A DNA stretch of 64,000 nt, from the NCBI GenBank assembly GCA_012517765.1, contig JAAYUI010000019.1, positions 1 to 64,000 of the forward strand, in the 5' to 3' direction. The translations under genes and the position numbers were made by a program. The notes under the pieces were generated by a model, which saw only the letters and a list, made by a program, of their open reading frames with translations, made no database searches and was not told the DNA's origin. This DNA is from Caldisericales bacterium (GTDB lineage Bacteria > Caldisericota > Caldisericia > JAAYUI01). Position 1 is the first letter of the stretch. The number at the start of each line of letters is the position of its first letter. Below, piece after piece: positions 51,822-59,400 of the stretch.

Positions 51822-53586
51822 TGATGCCCTCCTGGCCTATTTGAGTGGCCAGCCTCTGCTTTTCTACGAGGTCGGCGTAGTAGCCGCCTTTTGCCATAAG
51901 TTCCTGGTGGGCCCCATCTTCCACCACCCTGCCCTTGTCCAGGACAATGATCCTGTCGGCAAGCCTCATCGCGCTGACTCTGTGCGCTATTATTATCGTC
52001 GTTCTGCCTTTGATGATTGGCTCCAGCGTGTCTATGATTGCATCCTCGGTAGACGTGTCGACAGCGGAAAGGGGATCGTCAAGGAGCATGATTGGCGGGT
52101 CAAGAAGCAGGGCCCTTGCAATGGCAACCCTCTGTCTCTGTCCTCCAGAAAGCGTAACACCCCTTTCACCAACAACAGTACCAAAACCTTCTGGGAATCT
52201 CTCTATTTCATCCCTGATCTGGACCATCTCTGCAACCTTTTCGATCTCTTCCTTGGTGGCATCAGGCTTTGCAAAAGCTATGTTCTCTCCGATTGAGGCA
52301 GAGAAAAGGAAATTGTCCTGTGGCACATAACCAAAGGATTTCCTGAGCGTCTTTAGGTCCCACTTCCTTATGTCAACGCCATCAATGCTTACTTCACCCG
52401 AATCCGGGTCCCAGACTCTGAGCAAAAGTTTCCCAAAAGAGCTTTTCCCTGAACCAACCGGGCCTACAACACCGACGACCTGCCCTTTCGGAATGACAAT
52501 GGAGATTCCATCTATGGAATTGGTTTCTGTGCCATAGGAAAGTTTGACATCCTTCAGTTCTATTTCTCCCCCAACTGTTTTTGGCCTGTAAGGATTTGGA
52601 GGAGATTTGATGTCGGGGACCGCCTCTGTTATCTCGACAATCCTCTTGAGCGAAGCGTTTGACCTCTGATAAAGGTTTGTCACCCAGCCAAGGGAAATGA
52701 TTGGCCAGATCATGAGGCTGACATAGGCAATAAAGGCAGACAAGCCACCAAGAGTTATCTGGCCCTGCATATACAGAACACCGCCATACCAGAGGATTAT
52801 CAGTACAGGAGTCCAGCTTGCCATGTTCAGGATTGGCCAGAACAGGGCGTCCATGACATTGAGAGGTCTGATGGTCTGGACATATTTGTCCATCATCCCT
52901 TTGTACATCCTCTTCTCGTGGTCCTCCTGGTTGTAGGACCTTATTGTCCTTGCGCCTGAATAGTTTTCCTGGACCCTGCTCACAACCTTGTCATTGTAAT
53001 CCTGAACAACCCTGTAAAGCTTGAATATCTTTTTTCCAAAAAGGTATTCAATGAAGAAGAGCGCCGGAACAAAAAGCAGAACTGGTATGGCAAGCTTCCA
53101 TGATATCGATATCATCAGTATAGTGCCCAGTATTGTCCTCAAGACAGCGTTCGGGAAAAGGTTTCCACCCATACCAAGGAACATCGTTACGGACTGCACA
53201 TCAGAGGAGGCCCTGTTCATAATCTCACCAGTGGACATCCCAACAAAAAACCTGTCCGAGAGCTTGAGGAGCCTGTCATAAATTATGTTCCTGAGATCAT
53301 ATGCGGTGTGCCTGGAAACACCAACGATGACATACCTGCTTGCGACAAAGGTAAAAGTCCTGACTATGGCAATGCCGACAACCCACAGCAATGCTGACAG
53401 TATTATGTGGCTTGCATCCGGCTTTTTGAGGCTTGCTGCATCGATGCTGGCCGAAATGAACATCGGAACCACCATGTCAGAGATGTTTATTAGCACGCCG
53501 ACCATGGCCAATGCGTATTTCCATCTGTACGGCCTTAACAGTCTAGAGTAGTATTGAAATGTAGTCACAGGGGAAATATGCCACAA
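51814..53586 (-). CDS. Heterodimeric ABC exporter, subunit with degenerate Walker B (TM287/MdlA-like)
   Basis: A 590-residue half-exporter with six membrane helices and an ATPase domain. Walker A is VGPVGSGKSSFGKLL and the signature LSGGQRQRVAIARA is canonical, but Walker B reads IMLLDDPLSAVD, with Asp for the catalytic Glu. This is the mirror of its partner, so the two form a heterodimer with one consensus site. The start is unclear: TTG at 53586, or GTG at 53568 giving the more usual N-terminus VTTFQYYSRLL. No Shine-Dalgarno is visible. It diverges from the pspA-like gene across a perfect palindrome. Confidence 0.92.
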   Translation of the reverse strand: MWHISPVTTFQYYSRLLRPYRWKYALAMVGVLINISDMVVPMFISASIDAASLKKPDASHIILSALLWVVGIAIVRTFTFVASRYVIVGVSRHTAYDLRNIIYDRLLKLSDRFFVGMSTGEIMNRASSDVQSVTMFLGMGGNLFPNAVLRTILGTILMISISWKLAIPVLLFVPALFFIEYLFGKKIFKLYRVVQDYNDKVVSRVQENYSGARTIRSYNQEDHEKRMYKGMMDKYVQTIRPLNVMDALFWPILNMASWTPVLIILWYGGVLYMQGQITLGGLSAFIAYVSLMIWPIISLGWVTNLYQRSNASLKRIVEITEAVPDIKSPPNPYRPKTVGGEIELKDVKLSYGTETNSIDGISIVIPKGQVVGVVGPVGSGKSSFGKLLLRVWDPDSGEVSIDGVDIRKWDLKTLRKSFGYVPQDNFLFSASIGENIAFAKPDATKEEIEKVAEMVQIRDEIERFPEGFGTVVGERGVTLSGGQRQRVAIARALLLDPPIMLLDDPLSAVDTSTEDAIIDTLEPIIKGRTTIIIAHRVSAMRLADRIIVLDKGRVVEDGAHQELMAKGGYYADLVEKQRLATQIGQEGINA

Positions 53587-53612
53587 ATGGTTTTTTGTAT
53601 CAAGTGTATAAG

Positions 53613-53653
53613 GGTATTGATTGTAACCAGTTTATTGCATTACAATCAATACC
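53613..53653. promoter_or_regulatory. Symmetric palindrome and divergent promoter between the ABC exporter and pspA-like genes
   Basis: GGTATTGATTGTAA (53613-53626) and its exact reverse complement (53640-53653) flank a 13-base centre. Each strand therefore offers TTGATT, an 18-base spacer and TACAAT, pointing outward to both genes. It may also be a dimer-binding operator, or form an RNA hairpin just before the Shine-Dalgarno of the pspA-like gene. Confidence 0.65.
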
Positions 53654-53666
53654 AAGGAGGTGCTAA

Positions 53667-54326
53667 ATGGCAGGTTTTTGGCAAAGAATCAGCGACATAT
53701 TGCAATCAAACGTTAACGATTGGCTGACCAAGATGGAAGATCCGGAGAAAATGCTTCCCCTTAAAATTGACCAGATGAAACAGGACCTGGTGGAAGCAAC
53801 GGATGCGGCCGCTGAGGCAATGGCTGTTTCAAAACAGACCGAGATGAGACTCGCTGACATAAGTTTCGATCTCAAGAAGTACAATGATGCAGCACAACAG
53901 GCTCTTGTCGCAAACAAGGAGGAACTGGCAAAAAAATGCATGGCCAGGGTACTCACGCTTGAGAAGCAGCAAAAGAGCGCAGAAGAGGCACATGTCAGGC
54001 AAGTTGAGCTGAACACAAAACTCAAGGACGTCATCGCCGCCCTCAAGGCCAAAATCGAAGAGGCCGATATAAAGATGGACGAGCTCATAGCCAGAAACAA
54101 AGCGGCAAAAGCCCAGGAAAAGGTCGTCAAGACAATGGGAAACATCAATGTTGCCGATATTGGCACAACATTCAACGAGCTCGAACAGAGGGTAATAAAG
54201 AGAGAAAACAAGGTTGCGGCCCTGGCAGAACTTGGCTCTGCAGCCGATTCGCTTGATGACGAGATTGCCTCAATAAGTGAGGAAGATGAAATCAACAAGA
54301 GGCTCCAGCAACTGAAAGGCAAATAA
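53667..54326 (+). CDS. PspA/IM30 (ESCRT-III-like) family protein
   Basis: PspA-family proteins polymerise on the inner face of the membrane and repair or stabilise it. The 219 residues are almost wholly helical and coiled-coil: amphipathic N-terminus AGFWQRISDILQSNVNDWL, then KMEDPEKMLPLKIDQM, typical of the family, and long helices rich in Ala, Lys and Glu. The Shine-Dalgarno is AAGGAGG. Its stop overlaps the next ATG (TAATG). An equally long open frame on the other strand is a codon-composition shadow. Confidence 0.93.
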   Translation: MAGFWQRISDILQSNVNDWLTKMEDPEKMLPLKIDQMKQDLVEATDAAAEAMAVSKQTEMRLADISFDLKKYNDAAQQALVANKEELAKKCMARVLTLEKQQKSAEEAHVRQVELNTKLKDVIAALKAKIEEADIKMDELIARNKAAKAQEKVVKTMGNINVADIGTTFNELEQRVIKRENKVAALAELGSAADSLDDEIASISEEDEINKRLQQLKGK

Positions 54327-54715
54327 TGGGTGTTTTTCTGTTTTTGCTGGGCGCTGTTGTGGCGGGAGTTGTACTTGGAGTCATACTTTATTTTGCCAAA
54401 AAGTCCGTTATGGACAGGATCCAGAAAGAAAAAAGGTCGGCGATGGGCGAGCTGGACAAAAGATATTTTGCCATCAGCGATGACCTGAAGCTCATACAGG
54501 ATATGGGTGACTCACTATCTGGAAAGTACAAAAATGCCACACCGGAAAAAATAGCCAGGACAAAGGAGCTTGCATCCTCGTTTGAATCCGGATGGATTGC
54601 AAGAAGAAAAATGGTCCAGAACCCTTCCAGCCAGGCTGAAGCAACAACTACCTATGAGTTGGACAGGATGATGGATGAACTTGAAATGCTCGTAAAAGAG
54701 ATTTTTACTCTTTAA
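54326..54715 (+). CDS. Membrane-anchored partner of the PspA-like protein, 129 aa
   Basis: One N-terminal membrane helix (LFLLGAVVAGVVLGVILYF) followed by a charged, helical cytoplasmic region of about 100 residues (RIQKEKRSAMGELDKRYFAI through MMDELEMLVKEIF). I recognise no named family. The TAATG coupling to the PspA-like gene suggests that it is an anchor or regulator of that protein, comparable in position, not in sequence, to PspB or PspC. Its last 11 bases overlap the end of the radical SAM gene. Confidence 0.7.
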   Translation: MGVFLFLLGAVVAGVVLGVILYFAKKSVMDRIQKEKRSAMGELDKRYFAISDDLKLIQDMGDSLSGKYKNATPEKIARTKELASSFESGWIARRKMVQNPSSQAEATTTYELDRMMDELEMLVKEIFTL

Positions 54716-55996
54716 GCTCGGAGTAAACCCAGAGGGCGGCTTCCAGCCTTATCTTCTGGATAAGGCAACCCATTTTGTAGGGCAAGAGAATGTCGCCCTC
54801 TTGCAATTTATTTGAGGCAATACAACCACCAGAACAAAGATATGAGGCCCAACAATCAGGGCATTCTCTTTTTCCAGTCAGATGGTTTTTGATTGTGTAT
54901 TCGTCATAAATGGCCTGTGTGGGTGAGTTATCAAGTGTTCCAAGGCAAAAATCTTTTTCTGTGTCAAACTGGTGGCATGGCCAAATTTTCTCATCAGGCG
55001 ACACTGCCAGATATTCTGCACCGGCGCCACAACCACCAGCAGATTTCCTTGCACAAGGGCCATTTTCCAGGTCCATTTCAAAGTGATAAAACTTTATTGG
55101 CATGCCAGCTTTTCTGCACTCAACATAATATCTGGCCAATTTTTCATATTCTTCTCTGATTACAGGGATGTCTTTTTCTGAAAAAGCAACTTTTGGGTCG
55201 TTGCTTACAACCGGCTCAAACGCCAGGTTGTTGATGCCCATCTTGTGAAGGGCAATGACAGAATCAGAAAAATTGATGGTCTCTTTTGAATAAGTGCCCC
55301 TTACATACCACCCTCTTTGTCTTCTTTGGGCGACTTTCATGATATTGGGCAAAACAGCATCAAAAGATGGCCTGCCGTCTTTTAGCACCCTGCATCTGTC
55401 GTTTTCGGCCTTTGGGCCATCAAGGCTGAGGATGAGCGATATGTAATTCTCATCGCAATAATCAAGCATTTCATCAGTAAGCCCCAGCGCATTTGTGGAC
55501 ATGGAAAAGCGCACCGTTTTACCCTTGGTTTTTGAATATTCCTTGGAAAAATCAACCGCCGCTTTGACAGTTCTCCAGGCAAGCGTGGGTTCTCCACCAA
55601 AAAAGTCCACATCAACCTTGGTTCCAGGGGCATTATCAATCAGCCATCTCATGGCCTTGATTACTGTTTCAGAAGGCATCAGTTTGCCCTCAACGGTGGC
55701 CTTGGAGAGGGAGCAATAGGTGCACGCCATGTTGCAGGCATGGGAAACTATCAGGCACAAAGACTTTGGGGAAAGTTTTTGTGGCTTTGGATAATCAACC
55801 CTGGAGAGGATTATTCCTTCGCTGATTAGCTCCAAAACCATTTCTTTGACTTCTCCGGGGGGGAGACTAAACGGATCGAGACCCTCTTCTATTTTTGTAA
55901 AAAGATCATGGGCCTCGTCATCCAATAAAAGCAAAGACCCTGCCTGGCAATCATGAAGCAGGGTCTTTCCGTTAAATCTGAAAGTGTGGATTTTAC
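54705..55996 (-). CDS. Radical SAM/SPASM peptide maturase, SCIFF (ranthipeptide) type
   Basis: Such maturases install thioether crosslinks in cysteine-rich peptides using SAM radicals. The radical SAM cysteines are in SHACNMACTYCSLS, with DFFGGEPTLAW after them. The C-terminal SPASM region has CGAGAEYLAVSPDEKIWPC, CPDCWASYLCSGGC and a last Cys at YKMGC, for two auxiliary clusters. The N-terminus resembles the peptide-binding part of SCIFF maturases: the frame from 55996 reads KIHTFRFNGKTLLHDCQAG and then LLLLDDEAHDLF. That frame begins with GTA right after the precursor stop and has no ATG or GTG; the first usual start is TTG at 55934, which would remove about 20 conserved-looking residues. 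So the real start is unresolved. Confidence 0.88.
55933..55968. repeat. Perfect inverted repeat at the 5' end of the maturase gene
   Basis: AAAGACCCTGC (55933-55943) and its exact reverse complement (55958-55968) with a 14-base loop. In the mRNA it forms an 11-pair hairpin starting about 30 bases after the precursor stop, followed by a short T-rich stretch. It could slow transcription or limit maturase translation so that more precursor than enzyme is made. Confidence 0.7.
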
Positions 55997-56158
55997 CTAG
56001 AGTATCCAGGGAGAATCTGCCCCCTTGGCCTCACAAATCTGGTTTGAAATTGTGTTTGCAGTTTTGGCTGCTGACTTGCACGGGGTCTGGCATTCCCTGC
56101 AGTTTTCGTCATCAATGTTGCTGCAGGCAGGTTTCTTTGCAATTATTTTAATACGCAT
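55997..56158 (-). CDS. SCIFF-like ranthipeptide precursor with five cysteines
   Basis: A 53-residue peptide starting MRIKIIAKKPACS. Cysteines are at 12, 20, 23, 27 and 42. The core NCRECQTPCKSAAKT and NTISNQICE follows the SCIFF (six cysteines in forty-five residues) pattern CxECQxxCxSACKTSCTxxNQxCE, but the two cysteines of the ACKTSC block are Ala and Asn here, and one extra Cys lies upstream. The ATG at 56158 is chosen because GGAGG lies eight bases before it; in-frame ATGs at 56164 and 56179 sit too close to it or within the -10 box. The maturase gene follows without a gap. SCIFF peptides are near-universal in Clostridia; their function is unsettled, with some link to quorum sensing proposed. 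Confidence 0.8.
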   Translation of the reverse strand: MRIKIIAKKPACSNIDDENCRECQTPCKSAAKTANTISNQICEAKGADSPWIL

Positions 56159-56177
56159 TCTCATTACCTCCGGAAGC

Positions 56178-56205
56178 ATTGTAAATGCACCCTTTATGCT
56201 GTCAA
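56178..56205 (-). promoter_or_regulatory. Promoter of the SCIFF-like cassette
   Basis: On the minus strand: consensus TTGACA (56205-56200), 16-base spacer, TACAAT (56183-56178). This is among the strongest promoters by consensus in the window and would give a leader of about 15 bases including GGAGG. Confidence 0.65.
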
Positions 56206-56238
56206 GGATTGTGTTATATTTGGCAATGGAGGTGTATT

Positions 56239-56892
56239 ATGGGTCTTCAGGTTGCAGTGTTTGGGCTTGGCCGGTTCGGAATGGCCCTGGCCACAGAGGT
56301 CGAAAGAAAAGGATACGGGGTACTGGCAGTTGATATTGATCCCGAAAAGGTAAACCAGATTGAAGGGCTTGTTTCCAGCGCAATCAGATTGCATACCATC
56401 AACGAGCAGGAACTCAGGGACTCAGGTGTGACCCAGTGTGATGTTGCCGTAATAGGTTTTGCAAAAAATATCGAATCAAATATCCTTCTGACACAAATGC
56501 TGAAAGATCTTGGAATAGGTTTCATTATTGCCAGAGCAGAAAGTGCCGTCCATGCCAGGGTGCTGCAAAAAATAGGTGCAGATGACATATTTTTCCCCGA
56601 ACAGGACATGGCCGTCAGGATAGCAAACAGGATAACAGGAACTTCATTCCTAGACTTCATAGAAATTTCCGACGAGTACGCAATATACGAATTCCAGGCA
56701 CCAAACTACATGGTTGGGAAAAAAATTCTTGATCTGGATTTGAGAAAAGAAAAACAGACCACAATCATAGCTATCAGAAGGGGAGACGAAGTGCTCATCC
56801 CCCCCGATCCAATGCAAATTCTTGACGACAATGACCTACTCATTGCAATAGGGCCAAGAAAGACGCTTCAGGAGATATCAAAAAACCGTTAG
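56239..56892 (+). CDS. Potassium channel regulatory subunit, KtrA/TrkA type (RCK domains)
   Basis: A 217-residue cytoplasmic subunit. The RCK-N Rossmann domain has VAVFGLGRFGMALATEV and an acidic residue after the second strand (LAVDIDPEKV), as in NAD or nucleotide binders; the RCK-C domain covers about residues 135-217 (VGKKILDLDLRKEKQTTIIA, DDNDLLIAIGP). Such proteins gate KtrB or TrkH potassium transporters, none of which is nearby. ATG 56239 has GGAGGTG before it. Its stop overlaps the end of the propeller gene. Confidence 0.92.
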   Translation: MGLQVAVFGLGRFGMALATEVERKGYGVLAVDIDPEKVNQIEGLVSSAIRLHTINEQELRDSGVTQCDVAVIGFAKNIESNILLTQMLKDLGIGFIIARAESAVHARVLQKIGADDIFFPEQDMAVRIANRITGTSFLDFIEISDEYAIYEFQAPNYMVGKKILDLDLRKEKQTTIIAIRRGDEVLIPPDPMQILDDNDLLIAIGPRKTLQEISKNR

Positions 56893-58166
56893 GGATTATT
56901 TCTTGGTGGTACTATTTCCTTTTCCTTTATATTGCCAGGCACTATCGTGTTGCCATTTTCAATCTGTCTTGGCTCCAGACCTTTTGGAACAAACATGTAA
57001 AGCTTGGATGCACCGTCTGATATGAGGAGCCTTCCCTGTATAATGCACGGTTCACCAAATTTTCTGTAACGGTTGTCGGCACCTTTTGTCCCGAAATCGA
57101 AAGACTCTATGGCCTGTTTTTTTATTGCATCAACACTATAAATTTTCCCGTCTTCCGTGGCAAAACAGACCATGTCGCCTGCCGCAACAAGACCTGATGA
57201 TGGCCATGGGATCTTTACTTCTGAATCCACAGTCCCGCTGGACAACCTTACAAAAACTATTTTTCCTGCTTTTTTATCGGGGATAGCCATCAATCCGCTT
57301 TTGGTGAGGCATGGTGAGTAGGCTATGGTTTCACAGGCCTTTGTTTTCCATGCTTCCCTGCCATCTGCGACATCAAAAGCAGACACCACACCAAAGGCTT
57401 GTGGTGCAAATATCAGCTTGCCATCCGAAACTAGTGTGGTTGTAACAGGGCTTTCCACCTTTGAGTTCCATAGTTCCTTGCCATTGTCAGGATCAAGTGC
57501 CACAACATTCATCTCGTAAGTTGAAAGGATAATCTTGCCCTCAACTATAACCGGAGAACACTGGATCGAATCCTTGAAAACCTTTTTCCACAATTCAGTT
57601 CCCTTGTTTGCATCAAAGCAGAAAAGTACGCCATTTGAGTGGGCACAATAAAGTTTCCCGGAATAAACTACTGGTGTCGCATTTTCAGGCCTGTCGAGCT
57701 CTTTCTCGGAATACCTTGCTGACCACATCTCGTCCCCTGTCCATGCGCTGAGGCAATGCCAGAAACCTTTTGTGGTTGAGATAAAAACCTTGCCACTGTA
57801 GTAGAGAGGATTGCCCGTCATCCCCTCGACCCTCTTTTCCCACATCTTCATGCCTGTGTCAAAATCAATACCATAGACAGCTCCATCATTCCCGGAGGCA
57901 ATCACCAGCCTGTAGACCGCGGTCAGGCGATCTTTCTCCTCTTCGGGTGGGACAAGCGCCACGGCGATCGAACTAACTCCAAGCCCGTTGATCTCTGCCT
58001 CCCACATCTTACCAAAGGGGGCCACGATTTCACCAGTAGCAAGGGACGTCCTCATACTGTCTCCACCAGAGCCAGACCAAAGCGTGGTGTCTATCTTTTC
58101 TTCAACCTCTCCTCCACACGAGGCAAGGATGGCAATCAGGGAAACGAAGCACAAAAACCTTTTCAT
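56889..58166 (-). CDS. PQQ-type beta-propeller lipoprotein
   Basis: A 425-residue lipoprotein: signal peptide with lipobox LASC (Cys near residue 17), then a beta propeller of PQQ/WD40-like blades with repeated tryptophan-containing motifs (ALDPDNGKELWNSKV, CFDANKGTELWKKVF, SAFDVADGREAWKTKA). No PQQ ligand residues can be identified; such proteins are often structural, like BamB. BamB function is possible but not shown. A TTGACA promoter and GGAGG precede it. Confidence 0.87.
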   Translation of the reverse strand: MKRFLCFVSLIAILASCGGEVEEKIDTTLWSGSGGDSMRTSLATGEIVAPFGKMWEAEINGLGVSSIAVALVPPEEEKDRLTAVYRLVIASGNDGAVYGIDFDTGMKMWEKRVEGMTGNPLYYSGKVFISTTKGFWHCLSAWTGDEMWSARYSEKELDRPENATPVVYSGKLYCAHSNGVLFCFDANKGTELWKKVFKDSIQCSPVIVEGKIILSTYEMNVVALDPDNGKELWNSKVESPVTTTLVSDGKLIFAPQAFGVVSAFDVADGREAWKTKACETIAYSPCLTKSGLMAIPDKKAGKIVFVRLSSGTVDSEVKIPWPSSGLVAAGDMVCFATEDGKIYSVDAIKKQAIESFDFGTKGADNRYRKFGEPCIIQGRLLISDGASKLYMFVPKGLEPRQIENGNTIVPGNIKEKEIVPPRNNP

Positions 58167-58187
58167 TTTGAACCTCCTGAATTATTG

Positions 58188-58215
58188 AAATTATGTTAAA
58201 GCTTTGCATTGTCAA
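58188..58215 (-). promoter_or_regulatory. Promoter of the propeller lipoprotein gene
   Basis: On the minus strand: TTGACA (58215-58210), 16-base spacer, TAATTT (58193-58188), then AGGAGG before the ATG at 58166. Confidence 0.5.
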
Positions 58216-58337
58216 GCCAGAAGGCTCCTTGACTCTTATTTTTCGGCGTGATAAAAAGTTGATGTGAAAAACATGAGCCTTCTTCTTGGTAATATTTTAT
58301 GGAGAGGGCTTTTTTAATGTAACCAAAGGAGAGGTCA

Positions 58338-59390
58338 ATGAGGAAAAACAGCATTATTATTTCGTGCATCGCCCTTGTAGCAATCACCTTTTCCGCAGGT
58401 TGTGGCGGTTCTGTGCCGGTCAGTGTTTCATCAAGTGTTCCGGCACCCTACGAATCAGCCCCGACAGGCACTGTCGTGACTGCAGAGTACACAGAGCTGG
58501 CGCCAAGGATTGACGGAGTTGCTTCAGAACTCGACGAGGCCTGGACAAATGCCCAATCAACCATCGTCAAGGTCTCGGACAGCGCAAACACCTATGAAGT
58601 TACTCTCAAGGCGGCTTATGATGATGAGAACTTCTTCCTTCTTGCATCATGGGCAGATGAGTCCATGGACGTTGGTGGAAAACCATGGGAAGTCAGGGAA
58701 GGTGGAACATTCAAATCAGGAACTTCACTTCCAAAACAAGACATGTTCGCTCTCGGTTTTGAGGCATCACCAATAAAAGAATTTACAAAACAGGGTTGCT
58801 CGGTGCTTTGTCATGACAATTCCTACATGGCCACCAATGACAAGGGCGAGTTCCTCGATGTCTGGACATGGATGTCGGCAGAATCAGGCCAGCTTGGCAC
58901 CGCAAATGATTATGTGGTAGGACCACTGGCAAACTTCGTTGATCCCAAGGGGGAAACTTTTGACACTACAAGCGCCTACTCATATTTTCCAGGATCGCTG
59001 TATGCCAACAAGCGCAATGCAAGGTCCCCGGAACTCATGCAAAGGCTTACAATACCGTACTCTCTGATGACAATAGGTGACCTTTCCAAAATGGTTGAGG
59101 TTCCAGCTGATACTACAGGATTACCAGCAGGTCTCATGGTCCCATACTACATCAAAAATTCTGGCACAGGCGACATTGCTTGCCAAGCCAAATACGACGA
59201 GCAGGCTAAAACCTGGACTGTCGAGTTTAAAAGGAAACTCGTGACAGCAAACCCGACCCAAGTCCAGTTTGCGCACAAACTAGAAGACGGAGGCTTTTAT
59301 TTGTTTGGTCTTTCGCTCTTCGACAACCAGAAAGGCGTCTCTCATGTTTACACGACAGAGCCAGTCTCTCTGGAATTCTCAGGAAAGTAG
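58338..59390 (+). CDS. Ethylbenzene-dehydrogenase-like heme-binding lipoprotein
   Basis: A 350-residue lipoprotein with lipobox SAGC (Cys near 22), then a domain like the heme b-binding gamma subunit of ethylbenzene and DMSO-reductase-type dehydrogenases: APRIDGVASELDEAWTNA, VTLKAAYDDENFFLLASWAD, and the C-terminal WTVEFKRKLVT. QGCSVLCHDN contains CxxxCH, a variant of the heme c motif often present in this domain family. It is probably an envelope electron carrier, but no molybdoenzyme is nearby. AAGGAGAGG precedes the ATG. It lies 10 bases before the VOR genes, possibly in one transcript. Confidence 0.85.
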   Translation: MRKNSIIISCIALVAITFSAGCGGSVPVSVSSSVPAPYESAPTGTVVTAEYTELAPRIDGVASELDEAWTNAQSTIVKVSDSANTYEVTLKAAYDDENFFLLASWADESMDVGGKPWEVREGGTFKSGTSLPKQDMFALGFEASPIKEFTKQGCSVLCHDNSYMATNDKGEFLDVWTWMSAESGQLGTANDYVVGPLANFVDPKGETFDTTSAYSYFPGSLYANKRNARSPELMQRLTIPYSLMTIGDLSKMVEVPADTTGLPAGLMVPYYIKNSGTGDIACQAKYDEQAKTWTVEFKRKLVTANPTQVQFAHKLEDGGFYLFGLSLFDNQKGVSHVYTTEPVSLEFSGK

Positions 59391-59400
59391 GTTTTTATAA

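Noticed and set aside
53663-54322. 219-residue open frame antisense to the pspA-like gene
   Set aside because: A shadow of the Ala/Lys/Glu-rich helical coding sequence; it is Ser/Phe/Ala rich with no ribosome site.
55997-55999. TAG recoded as a sense codon genome-wide
   Set aside because: Other clear genes in the window (the serine hydrolase, serA) end in TAG, so general recoding is unlikely; local readthrough remains possible.
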